From contig NZ_JAKNQL010000022.1 of assembly GCF_022662375.1 (NCBI RefSeq), forward strand, positions 35,168-99,167: 64,000 bases of DNA, written 5' to 3'. Position 1 is the stretch's first letter, and every line of letters starts with the position of its first letter. The DNA is from Pseudomonas sp. CROZ-RG-20F-R04-15 (lineage in GTDB: Bacteria; Pseudomonadota; Gammaproteobacteria; Pseudomonadales; Pseudomonadaceae). Below the pieces are notes generated by a model, which worked only from the letters and a program-made list of their open reading frames with translations, was not told the origin of the DNA and made no database searches. Positions 50,014-58,389 of the stretch are shown one piece after another. The position numbers were made by a program, and so were the translations under genes.

Positions 50014-50044
50014 CTTAAAGCCAAATCCAAATAAAAGGGTAAAA

Positions 50045-50136
50045 CCTGTGGGAGCTAGCCTGCTAGCGATGGCGTCCCGTCAGCCGACATCAACTCGGCT
50101 GATTCACCGCCATCGCTAGCAGGCTAGCTCCCACAG
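50045..50136. repeat. Variant REP doublet with compensatory changes
   Basis: The left arm CTGTGGGAGCTAGCCTGC is followed by TAGCGATGG and the right arm is CCATCGCTAGCAGGCTAG-CTCCCACAG. Compared with the doublets at 34149 and 59354, C/G positions have changed to T/A in both arms so that pairing (GCTAGC) is kept. It lies between the AT-rich orphan and the transposase-fusion gene. Confidence 0.9.
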
Positions 50137-50296
50137 TGTTTTGTGGTGTCTGTGATTTTTCGATCAATCCTGTAATGAAGCTTTTATGACAAAAGTTCGG
50201 TAGCACATCGCCAGTCCGGTCATGCCTATGTAACGCGCTTGAGGGGCCCAACGGGGCGCTTTTCACAAGCCGAGGCGGGACGCCGGGAGTGAGGCA

Positions 50297-50908
50297 ATGG
50301 GGACTATGGAACGCTACTCGAAAGTGGGCATGCAGGAACTCGATCAACGCCTGTCGAAGATCGTCGAAGCCGCGCGCAAGAAGCCGGTTTCGGTGTATCG
50401 CTACGGCGCGCCGTGGGTCTGGATTGTCTCGCAGGATGACTGGCAGGGCGCCTTGAAAGAGGTCTCCAGCTACATTCCGCCGGGCCATTCGCTGGTGTTG
50501 CTGCGCCCGCAGATCGACGACTTGCTCGACGCCCACCGCGAACTCCTACACGACCTCAATGCCGAGCCGGGCATGCTGATTCCCGCGCAAACGGTGATGC
50601 ACATCCTGCTCCTGCAACTGCTCTATTCGGTGCCCAGCGAGCAACAACTGTATGAACAGCTCAATTACAACCTGCTGTTCCGCTGGTTCGTCGGCCTTGG
50701 CCTGAACCAGAAAGTCTGGAGCTTCAACGCCCTCAGTCGTGACATCGCCACGTTGCTCAACGAGCCGCGCGCGGTGCTGCTCATTCAAAAAATCATCGGC
50801 GAAGTGTTCTGCGGTGCCTTGCTGCAAATGCCCGAGTTCTCGCTGAACTTCGCGCTTTTGCACACGTGGCTGGGCAAACACGCCTGTGCCTCGACAGCCA
50901 GCAATTGA
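50297..50908 (+). CDS. Fusion of a Phd/YefM-like antitoxin domain with an IS5-type transposase N-terminal (DUF772) domain
   Basis: A 203-residue protein. Residues ~5-55 (RYSKVGMQELDQRLSKIV, KKPVSVYRYGAPWVWIVSQDDW) resemble a Phd/YefM DNA-binding antitoxin domain. Residues ~100-156 (LLLQLLYSVPSEQQLYEQLNYN and LLFRWFVGLGLNQKVW) are the DUF772 N-terminal domain of IS5-family transposases. The DDE catalytic domain is absent and no inverted repeats are seen, so it cannot transpose. The intact frame and its position 56 bases before the TpsB gene suggest a domesticated DNA-binding regulator. GGAG precedes the ATG. It is the likely first gene of the operon. Confidence 0.82.
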   Translation: MGTMERYSKVGMQELDQRLSKIVEAARKKPVSVYRYGAPWVWIVSQDDWQGALKEVSSYIPPGHSLVLLRPQIDDLLDAHRELLHDLNAEPGMLIPAQTVMHILLLQLLYSVPSEQQLYEQLNYNLLFRWFVGLGLNQKVWSFNALSRDIATLLNEPRAVLLIQKIIGEVFCGALLQMPEFSLNFALLHTWLGKHACASTASN

Positions 50909-50964
50909 CGCCATACACGCGGCGTTCGAAACGCCAACAGGTCATCGCGAATTCAGGGGGTAGT

Positions 50965-52563
50965 GTGGAACCGATTTTCAAGTCACGGCTGGCGCTGTGG
51001 GGCTGGCTGCTGGTGACGGCGGGCGCGCAGCCGGCGTTGGCCGAAGAGGCTGCGCAAAACACCGCAGCGCAGCGTCTGGTCGACGTCAATGAATACTTCG
51101 TGCGCGGCAATACCGTGCTCGATGCGCGGGCGATTGAAGAGGCGGTGTACCCGTTCCTCGGCCCGCAAAAAGCCCTCACGGATATCGAAGGTGCGCGCGA
51201 TGCCTTGCAAAAGGCCTATCAGGAACACGGCTATCAGTCGGTGTTCGTCGAGCTGCCGGAGCAAGCCGTCGCCGACGGTATCGTTTATCTGCAAGTCAGC
51301 GAAACCAAGGTCGGCCGGGTACGTGTGGTCGGCGCCAAACACTACTCGCCGCTGGACATCCGCGACGACGTCCCGGCGCTGAAGGAAGGCGAGGTACCAG
51401 ACTTCGCCAAGGTCCAGGGCGAACTGGCGCAACTCAACAAAACCCCGGGCCGGCAAGTCATGCCGCTGGTGCGCGAAGGTCAGCGCCCCGGCACCATGGA
51501 CGTCGATCTGCAGGTCGAAGACCAGAACCCGTGGACCGCCAGCGTCGGCCTCAACAACGACTACAGCGCCGACACTGAAAAGCTGCGCACCGTCACCAGC
51601 CTCGGCTACAACAACCTCTGGCAACTCGGGCACAGCATCTCGCTGACGTACTTCACCGCGCCGCAGGACACCGACAACGCCAAGGTCTGGTCGGGCTCCT
51701 ACACCGCGCCGCTGACCGAGCGCTGGAGCGTGCAGTTCTCCGGTTACCAGTCCGACAGCAACGTCGCCACCATCGGCGGCAGCAACGTGTTGGGCAAGGG
51801 CCATTCCTACGGCGTCTCGGCGATTTACACGCTGCCTTCCAGCGGCAACTGGTCGAACTCGCTGTCGGCGGGCATCGACTTCAAGGACTTCGACGAACGC
51901 CTCACCCTGTCCGGTGAGAGCGACAAAGTCCCGTTGCAATACGCGCCGTTCACCTTCGCCTACAACGGCTATCGCTACAGCGAGAAGAGCCAGCTCGGCC
52001 TCGGCCTGAGCCTCGTGGCGGCGACCCGCAGCATTTTCGGCTACGGCAGCTCCGACGAAGATTTCGACTACAAACGCTATCGCGCCAAACCGAGTTTCGC
52101 CGTGCTCAAGGGCGACACCAATTACACCTGGACCTTCGACAGCGACTGGCAGAGCGCAAGCAAAGCCGCGTTCCAGTTGGCGTCCGGGCCACTGGTTTCC
52201 AACGAGCAATTCTCCGCCGGTGGCGCCACTTCGGTGCGCGGCTATCTGGCCGCTGAACGCACCGGTGATGACGGCTTGCTGCTCAGTCAGGAAGTGCGCA
52301 CGCCGTCGCTGGCCAAGTATGCCGGCACGTGGATGCAGGACTGGCGTTTCTATGCCTTCGCCGAAGGTGCGCAACTGTACCTGCGCGACGAACTGCCGGA
52401 TCAGGACGCCAATTACGCCCTGGCCAGCGTCGGCCTCGGCACTCGCGCCAGCCTGAGCAAATGGCTGTCCGGCAGCCTCGACTGGGGCTACCCGCTACTC
52501 GAAGGGCCGAACACCTCGAAGCAGGAATCGCGCCTGCACTTCAACCTTCAAGCCACTTTTTAA
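50965..52563 (+). CDS. TpsB/FhaC/ShlB-family outer-membrane transporter
   Basis: A 532-residue Omp85-superfamily protein. Signal peptide ends QPALA (about residue 26), POTRA-type repeats span about 35-195 (VNEYFVRGNTVLDARAIEEAVYPFLGP; VGRVRVVGAKHYSPLDIRDDVP), and a 16-strand-type barrel follows with the hallmark VRGY at 424-427. It ends in Phe, as outer-membrane proteins do. TpsB proteins secrete large TpsA partners or activate toxins. No TpsA is in the window. The GTG at 50965 with AGGGGG upstream was chosen as start. ExbB, ExbD and TonB follow in the same operon. Confidence 0.92.
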   Translation: MEPIFKSRLALWGWLLVTAGAQPALAEEAAQNTAAQRLVDVNEYFVRGNTVLDARAIEEAVYPFLGPQKALTDIEGARDALQKAYQEHGYQSVFVELPEQAVADGIVYLQVSETKVGRVRVVGAKHYSPLDIRDDVPALKEGEVPDFAKVQGELAQLNKTPGRQVMPLVREGQRPGTMDVDLQVEDQNPWTASVGLNNDYSADTEKLRTVTSLGYNNLWQLGHSISLTYFTAPQDTDNAKVWSGSYTAPLTERWSVQFSGYQSDSNVATIGGSNVLGKGHSYGVSAIYTLPSSGNWSNSLSAGIDFKDFDERLTLSGESDKVPLQYAPFTFAYNGYRYSEKSQLGLGLSLVAATRSIFGYGSSDEDFDYKRYRAKPSFAVLKGDTNYTWTFDSDWQSASKAAFQLASGPLVSNEQFSAGGATSVRGYLAAERTGDDGLLLSQEVRTPSLAKYAGTWMQDWRFYAFAEGAQLYLRDELPDQDANYALASVGLGTRASLSKWLSGSLDWGYPLLEGPNTSKQESRLHFNLQATF

Positions 52564-52575
52564 AGGAGCACGTTC

Positions 52576-54372
52576 ATGCAGCGCCTCATTCTTTCGTTGT
52601 TGATCTGCCTGGGCTTCGTGCTCCCGGCCACGGCTCAGGCCTGGTGGCAGGACGACTGGCACTACCGCAAACAGATCGCCGTCGACACCACGCCGCAAGG
52701 CGCGGGCATCAATCAGGCCCTCGGTCGCACCGCGCTGCTGGTACGCCTGCACACCGGCAACTTCACCTTTGACGGGGTGAAGGAGGACGGCGCGGATCTG
52801 CGCTTTGTCGCTGCCGATGACAAAACCGTGCTCAACCACCAGATCGAGAGTTTCGACGCACTGATGGGCATGGCGCTGATCTGGGTCGATGTGCCGAATG
52901 TCGAGGGCGGTCAGCGCCAGGACATCTGGATGTATTACGGCAATCAGAAGGCCCCGGCGACCGGCAACGGCCAGCTGACTTTCGACCCGAATTACACCGC
53001 GCTGTATCACTTCGACGGCGCCACCGGCACCCCGGCCAAAGACACCACCGCTTACGGCAATACCGCGCAAAGTGCGACCGGCGCGGCGATTGACGGCGTC
53101 GTTGGGCGTGCGTTGCAGTTCAGCGGCCAGCCGCTGTTCCTACCGGCCAGTCCTTCGCTGCAACACAACGCCGGCAGTGCGTTTACCTTCAGTGCCTGGC
53201 TGCGTCTGGATCAGGCCAGCGGCGAACAACTGATTCTCGCCCGGCGTGAAGGCGCCAACAGCCTGCTGATCGGTGCCAACCAAGGTGTGCCGTTTGTAGA
53301 GATCGATGGCCATCGTGCCGTCGCCACACAAGCGCTCAATCCCGGCCAATGGCAGCATGTCGCGCTGACCGCTGAAGGTTCCAAAGTCACCCTGTTCATC
53401 AACGGTCGCGAAGCGGCCACGCTCGCTCAGGCGATGCCGGCATTCAACTCGGTCATGGCCATCGGCGCTGACGTGCACGAAGGTCCGTTCCAGCCGTTCG
53501 TGGGCGCTATCGATGAATTGCGCCTGTCGAAGGTTTCACGCCCGGCAGCGCTGTTGCTGGCCGACGCGACTTCGCAAGGTGCCGAGTCGAAACTGGTGGC
53601 TTACGGTGTCGACGAAGAACAGTCCGGTTTCGGTTTCGGCAGCCTCGGCTTCCTGCTCAACGCCGTGCCAATCGACGCTTGGGTGATCATCGCCGTGCTG
53701 GTGCTGATGATGTTCCAGTCGTGGATCATCATGCTGCGCAAGAACCGCAGCCTCAGCCGCGTGTCTGCCGCCAACGAAGACTTCCGCGTGCAGTTCGCCA
53801 AGGTCGGCACGCGTCTGGAGATGTTCGCCGACGACGCCCAACTCGCGCAGCGTCTGCAGCACTCGTCGCTGTGGCGCTTGTATCTGGTGGCGGTCAAAGA
53901 GATTCGCACCCGCCGCGAGCAGGGCGCCGATACCTCCTCGGTTTCCGCCGCGACCATCGAAGCCATTCGCTGCTCCATGGACGGCGTGCGCACCCGCGAA
54001 AACCAGCAACTGAGCTCGAAACTCTCGACCCTGTCCAACGCCATCGCCGGCGGTCCGTACATCGGCCTGCTCGGCACCGTGCTGGGGATCATGGTGGTGT
54101 TCCTCGGCACGGCGATGGCCGGTGACGTGAATATCAACGCCATCGCCCCGGGTATGGCTGCTGCGTTGCTGGCCACGGCAATGGGCCTGTTCGTCGCGAT
54201 CCCGGCGCTGTTTGGCTACAACCGCCTGATCACCCGCAACAAGGAAGTCAGCGCCGACATGCGCGTGTTCGTCGACGAGTTCATCACGCGTCTGGCGGAG
54301 ATGCATGGCGAGAGCCAGTTCAGTGAGTCGTCGCATCGCGGCCATCACGCCAACCACTCTGTACCGGCCTGA
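52576..54372 (+). CDS. ExbB/TolQ-type proton channel fused to exported DUF2341 and LamG-like domains
   Basis: A 598-residue protein. Signal peptide 1-22; DUF2341 about 45-125 (LIWVDVPNVEGGQRQDIWMYYGN); LamG/concanavalin-like domain about 135-325 (AFTFSAWLRLDQASGEQLILARREG and PGQWQHVALTAEGSKVTLFINGRE); first channel helix about 367-387; MotA/TolQ/ExbB core about 400-580 with helices near 495-517 and 530-550 (GGPYIGLLGTVLGIMVVFLG). Ordinary ExbB is about 240 residues. The extra ~350 residues would project into the periplasm as a possible glycan-binding sensor. It is 12 bases after the TpsB gene. Confidence 0.93.
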   Translation: MQRLILSLLICLGFVLPATAQAWWQDDWHYRKQIAVDTTPQGAGINQALGRTALLVRLHTGNFTFDGVKEDGADLRFVAADDKTVLNHQIESFDALMGMALIWVDVPNVEGGQRQDIWMYYGNQKAPATGNGQLTFDPNYTALYHFDGATGTPAKDTTAYGNTAQSATGAAIDGVVGRALQFSGQPLFLPASPSLQHNAGSAFTFSAWLRLDQASGEQLILARREGANSLLIGANQGVPFVEIDGHRAVATQALNPGQWQHVALTAEGSKVTLFINGREAATLAQAMPAFNSVMAIGADVHEGPFQPFVGAIDELRLSKVSRPAALLLADATSQGAESKLVAYGVDEEQSGFGFGSLGFLLNAVPIDAWVIIAVLVLMMFQSWIIMLRKNRSLSRVSAANEDFRVQFAKVGTRLEMFADDAQLAQRLQHSSLWRLYLVAVKEIRTRREQGADTSSVSAATIEAIRCSMDGVRTRENQQLSSKLSTLSNAIAGGPYIGLLGTVLGIMVVFLGTAMAGDVNINAIAPGMAAALLATAMGLFVAIPALFGYNRLITRNKEVSADMRVFVDEFITRLAEMHGESQFSESSHRGHHANHSVPA

Positions 54373-54383
54373 GGAGCACTGAC

Positions 54384-54809
54384 ATGGCGTCTGTAAATGC
54401 CTCCCACGACGATGACGAAGATGCAGCGGTGGACAGCATCAACATCACCCCGCTGGTCGACGTGCTGATGGTGGTGCTGGTGATGTTCATCCTCACCGCC
54501 ACCGCGCAGGTCTCGGGGATCCAGATCAACCTGCCCAAGGCCAGCGCTTCGGTGTCGCTGTCCGAGGCCAAGACCAAGGCGATTTCGGTCAACGACGGCG
54601 GCCAGGTGTTTCTCGACGCCTACCCGGTGACCCTGGCCGAGCTGGAAGAGCGCCTGCGCATCGAGAAGGCGCAGAGCCCGGATTTCCCGGTGATCGTGCG
54701 CGGCGACGCGACGGTGCAGTACCAGAAAGTCATCGAAGTGCTGGATCTGTTGCGCCGGCTCGAACTGTCCCAGGTCGGTCTTGTGACCGGCAAACCGAGT
54801 CAGGGCTGA
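54384..54809 (+). CDS. exbD: ExbD/TolR-family protein
   Basis: A 141-residue single-helix inner-membrane protein: short cytoplasmic tail (DDDEDAAVDS), then INITPLVDVLMVVLVMFILTA with the proton-path Asp of the family (VDVLM). A periplasmic domain with VIVRGDATVQYQKVIEVLDLLRR follows. It forms the proton-driven motor with the preceding ExbB fusion. It is separated from that gene by 11 bases and from tonB by 3. Confidence 0.94.
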   Translation: MASVNASHDDDEDAAVDSINITPLVDVLMVVLVMFILTATAQVSGIQINLPKASASVSLSEAKTKAISVNDGGQVFLDAYPVTLAELEERLRIEKAQSPDFPVIVRGDATVQYQKVIEVLDLLRRLELSQVGLVTGKPSQG

Positions 54810-54812
54810 GTC

Positions 54813-55517
54813 ATGACCGCACAACTCCCGATCGAGCCGCTGCCGGTGAAAAAACCAGCGCTGCGTTATGCGAAGTGGGGCGCCGGATTGCTCATCGGCG
54901 CGCTCGCCGCGTGGTTTCTGTGGCAGTGGGCCAACGACATGAGCGGCATCCGCCGCGAAGCGCCGAAGGTGCCGACGATCATTCCGTTGCCGCCACCGCC
55001 ACCTCCGCCGCCGGAAAAGCCGCCGGAACCGGAAACCCCGGTGGAAGAAAAAGTCGTCGAGCCAGAACCGACGCCGGAACCCGAAGAGGTCAAGCCCGAG
55101 GAAGAAGCGCCGCCATCGCCGGCGGACGATCTGGCCAACCCGATGCAAATGGACGGTGATGCTCAAAGCGGCAACGACGCCTTCAACATCGGCGCAGGCA
55201 AGGGTGGCGGCATGGCCGGGACCGGCGGCGGGCGTCTGGGCACCGGGACGTACAGCCAGTTTCTGGCGTTCACCTTCCAGCGCTTGCTGCGTGAGAACCC
55301 TGAGCTGCGCAACCTCGCGTTTTCGCTGCAGGCCGATGTCTGGCTGAGCAGCGTTGGCGAGATCACCCGGGTCGAGCTGATCAAGTCCAGCGGCAACCCC
55401 GAAATCGATACCCAGGTGCTGGCGGCGCTGCGCGGTGCCCCGGCCCTCAGCGAACGGCCACCGGCCTCCATCACGTTGCCTGTGCGCCTGTCCCTGCAAG
55501 GGCGGCGTCCGGGTTAA
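54813..55517 (+). CDS. tonB: TonB-family energy transducer
   Basis: A 234-residue TonB-like protein. A membrane helix at about 20-38 is followed by a Pro/Glu-rich spacer (PLPPPPPPPPEKPPEPE). A C-terminal TonB domain carries VWLSSVGEITRVELIKSSGN and LPVRLSLQGRRPG. It should couple the ExbB/ExbD motor to an outer-membrane partner. The operon offers a TpsB barrel and a porin but no classical TonB-dependent receptor with plug. Confidence 0.92.
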   Translation: MTAQLPIEPLPVKKPALRYAKWGAGLLIGALAAWFLWQWANDMSGIRREAPKVPTIIPLPPPPPPPPEKPPEPETPVEEKVVEPEPTPEPEEVKPEEEAPPSPADDLANPMQMDGDAQSGNDAFNIGAGKGGGMAGTGGGRLGTGTYSQFLAFTFQRLLRENPELRNLAFSLQADVWLSSVGEITRVELIKSSGNPEIDTQVLAALRGAPALSERPPASITLPVRLSLQGRRPG

Positions 55518-55556
55518 TTCACTTATTTACGCTTTGCCAAAAGGAGTTGTGTGCAG

Positions 55557-57254
55557 ATGATTTCCAACGTGAATCGATTGTCCCTGGCGGTCGGCATGGT
55601 CATTGCGACCCTGGTCGGTCAGGCCGTGGCAGCGCCTGCGCCCTCGGAGAACGCCACGATCAATCTGATCCGCTTGCTGGTCGAGCAGGGCATTCTGAAA
55701 CAGGACAAGGCTGACGCACTGATCGCTCAGGCGCAGAACGAAGCGGCCCAGGCTAAACAGGCTGCGGCATCCACCGCCGTGGCGGCCGGGCCAGTGGCGG
55801 CGCCGGGCGATGTCCGCGTGCAATACGTGCCGGCAGCGGTGCGTGACCAGATCCGCGATCAGGTCAAAGCCGAAGTCATGGCCACCGCCAAACAGGAAAA
55901 CTGGGCCGCGCCCAACAGCTTCCCGGAATGGGCTGCGCGCATCAGTTTCGATGGCGACATTCGTCTGCGTGACGAGTCGCGCTACTACTCGGACAGCAAC
56001 AGCAACGAGATCGTCGACTTCGCCAAACTCAACAACAACGGCCCGTACGACGTAAACCCCAACAGCAGCACCAATCTGCCGCCGCTGCTCAACACCCGCG
56101 AAGACCGCACCAACCAGTTCCGCATCCGTGCGCGACTGGGCATGAAAGCGGAAATCTCGCCGCAATGGACTGCCGGTATTCGCATCGGCACCGGCTCCGA
56201 CAACAACCCGGTGTCCACCACACAAAGCCTCGGCGGCGGCTTCGCCAAAAAGGACATCTGGCTCGATCAGGGTTACCTGAACTGGAAGCCTACCGATGAG
56301 CTGACCTTGACCGGCGGGCGTTTCGCCAACCCGTTCATGTCCACCGACATGCTCTATTCCAACGACTTGAATTTCGACGGCGTCGCAGCGATTTTCGACC
56401 ACAAACTCAACCGCGATTGGGGCGTGTTCGGCACCGTCGGTGCGTTCCCGGTGGATTACACCAACGACACCGCCAGCAGCAACGGCTTCGACAAGGAAGA
56501 GAGCGACAACAAGTGGTTGTACGGCGCGCAGATCGGCGCCAAATGGGCGATCAACAGCAACAACCGCTTGAAAGGTGCGCTGGCTTACTACCGCTTCGAC
56601 GACATTCAAGGCCAGCGTTCCAGCCCTTGCGAACCGTGGGCCGGCGCGCCGGGTTGCGACAGCGACGGCAGCCGTGCGGCGTTCATGCAGAAGGGCAACA
56701 GCGTGTTCCTGCTGCGCGACATCACGCCGAACCCGCTCAACCCGACCACCACGCCGCAGCCGCAATACGTCGGCCTCGCCTCCGAATTCAATCTGCTGGA
56801 TCTGAACGTAGTGTGGGACGCCGATCTGCCGGAAGACTTCAAACTGCGCAGCCAGGGCAACTACATCCACAACCTCGCCTACGACGAAGGCGACATGCGC
56901 AAGCGTTCGGCCGGGCAGATCGTCAACAACCTCGACAGCAACGGCGATATCGAAAGCGGCGCCAATGCGTGGATGGTGCAGTTCACCCTCGGCAGCGCGC
57001 TGGACCTGAAAAAGCAGGGCGACTGGAACATGTTCGCTGGCTACAAATACATCCAGCCCGACGCCTTGCCGGACGGCTTCAACGACTCGTCGTTCCACCT
57101 CGGCGGCACCAACGCCAAGGGCTATTTCATTGGCGGCAACTACGGTCTGGCGAAGAACGTTTATGCCACCGGTCGCTGGATGAGCACCGAAGCGGTGTAC
57201 GGCGCGCCGTTCGACATCGACGTCTTGCAGCTTGAGATCAATACGCGCTTCTAA
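55557..57254 (+). CDS. Large putative outer-membrane porin
   Basis: A 565-residue exported protein: signal peptide ending GQAVAAP, then a helical periplasmic segment (INLIRLLVEQGILKQDKADALIAQAQNEAAQAKQ) and a beta-barrel of alternating aromatic strands ending in LQLEINTRF (terminal Phe). It belongs to the family annotated putative porin in Pseudomonas. The N-terminal helices may trimerise or bind peptidoglycan. The start is ATG at 55557, though a GTG at 55551 lies four bases after AAGGAG. It is downstream of tonB. Confidence 0.9.
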   Translation: MISNVNRLSLAVGMVIATLVGQAVAAPAPSENATINLIRLLVEQGILKQDKADALIAQAQNEAAQAKQAAASTAVAAGPVAAPGDVRVQYVPAAVRDQIRDQVKAEVMATAKQENWAAPNSFPEWAARISFDGDIRLRDESRYYSDSNSNEIVDFAKLNNNGPYDVNPNSSTNLPPLLNTREDRTNQFRIRARLGMKAEISPQWTAGIRIGTGSDNNPVSTTQSLGGGFAKKDIWLDQGYLNWKPTDELTLTGGRFANPFMSTDMLYSNDLNFDGVAAIFDHKLNRDWGVFGTVGAFPVDYTNDTASSNGFDKEESDNKWLYGAQIGAKWAINSNNRLKGALAYYRFDDIQGQRSSPCEPWAGAPGCDSDGSRAAFMQKGNSVFLLRDITPNPLNPTTTPQPQYVGLASEFNLLDLNVVWDADLPEDFKLRSQGNYIHNLAYDEGDMRKRSAGQIVNNLDSNGDIESGANAWMVQFTLGSALDLKKQGDWNMFAGYKYIQPDALPDGFNDSSFHLGGTNAKGYFIGGNYGLAKNVYATGRWMSTEAVYGAPFDIDVLQLEINTRF

Positions 57255-57271
57255 GGCGCCGGGAGAGGGTT

Positions 57272-57901
57272 ATGAAAACGCGATTTGTGTGGCTCGGGCT
57301 CGGGCTTTTGATCGCCACTGGAGCGCATGCCGAAGGCATGGAAGAACGCCTGCGCACGCAATTGCGCAGCACCACGCAACAGTTGCAAGCCCTGCAAAGT
57401 CAGCAGGCCCAGGCCAGCGCCGCGCAACTGGCGGCGCAGAACGAGGCCAAGGCTGCGCAGGCGCAAATCAAGCAATTGACTGCCGAACTGGCCAAGGCCA
57501 AAGGCGTCGCCGAGCAACTGGCCGGACAGCAACAGAGCCTGCACAGCCAGGCGCAGGCACAAGTGGCGGCCAGCGCCGAGCAGACCGGCAAGTTCAAAAA
57601 GGCCTATGACGAGTTGCTGGTGATGGCCCGAGCCAAAGAGGCAGAACGGTCTAAGCTTCAAGCGCAATTGACTGAACGTGACACACAAGTGCAGCAATGT
57701 TCAGTCAAGAATCAGCAGATGTACGGCGTCGCCAAACAGATCCTCACTGCCTACGAAAACATCGACGTGGCCGAGGTGATGAAGATCCGCCAGCCCTTCG
57801 CGGGCAGCGCCCGGGTCAAGTTCGATGAACTGGCCCAGGGGTTCGGCGATGACCTTTACAAGACTCAATTCGACGCGCCGCAAGCTGCGCTCACGCACTG
57901 A
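57272..57901 (+). CDS. Periplasmic coiled-coil protein
   Basis: A 209-residue protein with a signal peptide (MKTRFVWLGLGLLIATGAHA). A long Ala/Gln-rich coiled coil spans about 25-150 (QLRSTTQQLQALQSQQAQ, KQLTAELAKAKGVAEQLAGQ). A C-terminal helical part has ILTAYENIDVAEVMKIRQPF and a single Cys in VQQCSVKN. I recognise no named family. It could be a scaffold or lever in the periplasm for the TonB/TpsB machinery (inference). Confidence 0.85.
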   Translation: MKTRFVWLGLGLLIATGAHAEGMEERLRTQLRSTTQQLQALQSQQAQASAAQLAAQNEAKAAQAQIKQLTAELAKAKGVAEQLAGQQQSLHSQAQAQVAASAEQTGKFKKAYDELLVMARAKEAERSKLQAQLTERDTQVQQCSVKNQQMYGVAKQILTAYENIDVAEVMKIRQPFAGSARVKFDELAQGFGDDLYKTQFDAPQAALTH

Positions 57902-57918
57902 TGAACAAGGAAGAAACA

Positions 57919-58389
57919 ATGACTCAATTGATCAGCCACGTATCGCCAAAATCCCTGACCGAAGTCCTGCAAGCGGCCGGTTATCGCGTCAACGAAACCG
58001 AGCAGAACGGCATCGTCCAGTTGCTCAGCGCCAGTCAGGGCATCGGTTACGCCGTGCGTTTTGGTAATCCGGCGGTGGAGCAGGGCAGCTACGTCGATTT
58101 CACTTTCAGCTGTGCGCTGCGCGTGCAGGGTGAGTTGCCACAGGGTGTGGCCGAGCAGTGGAACGCCAGCCGTCGTTTTGCCCGGTTGTCGTTGCAGGGC
58201 GAGTTTCTGGTGATGGAAATGGATGTGGTGGTGGCGGCAGGTGTGAGCAACGATCACCTGCGCGGCAACCTCGAATTGTGGGACCGCCTGTTGCAGGAGT
58301 TCATCGTTTATCTGCGTGATTTCACCCAGAACGGCAGCGCGCAGACCGCCAAAGTCGCCGTCGCCGAGCAAGAGGAAGTCGCGCTGTGA
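57919..58389 (+). CDS. YbjN-domain protein
   Basis: A 156-residue cytosolic protein. The start ISHVSPKSLTEVLQAAGYRVNETEQNGIVQLL and following SYVDFTFSCALRV and RRFARLSLQGEFLVMEMDVVVAAG segments fit the YbjN/T3SS-chaperone-like fold. The ATG at 57919 has AAGGAAG upstream. An ATG at 57901 overlaps the previous stop and adds MNKEET. It could be a chaperone-like accessory factor for the exported components (inference). Confidence 0.85.
   Translation: MTQLISHVSPKSLTEVLQAAGYRVNETEQNGIVQLLSASQGIGYAVRFGNPAVEQGSYVDFTFSCALRVQGELPQGVAEQWNASRRFARLSLQGEFLVMEMDVVVAAGVSNDHLRGNLELWDRLLQEFIVYLRDFTQNGSAQTAKVAVAEQEEVAL

Noticed and set aside
50297..50908. Intact insertion sequence
   Set aside because: Only the DUF772 part of a transposase is present; no catalytic domain, terminal inverted repeats or target duplication are seen.
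55527..57098. 523-codon open frame on the minus strand
   Set aside because: It is antisense to the porin gene; the composition is shadow-like and no ribosome site fits.
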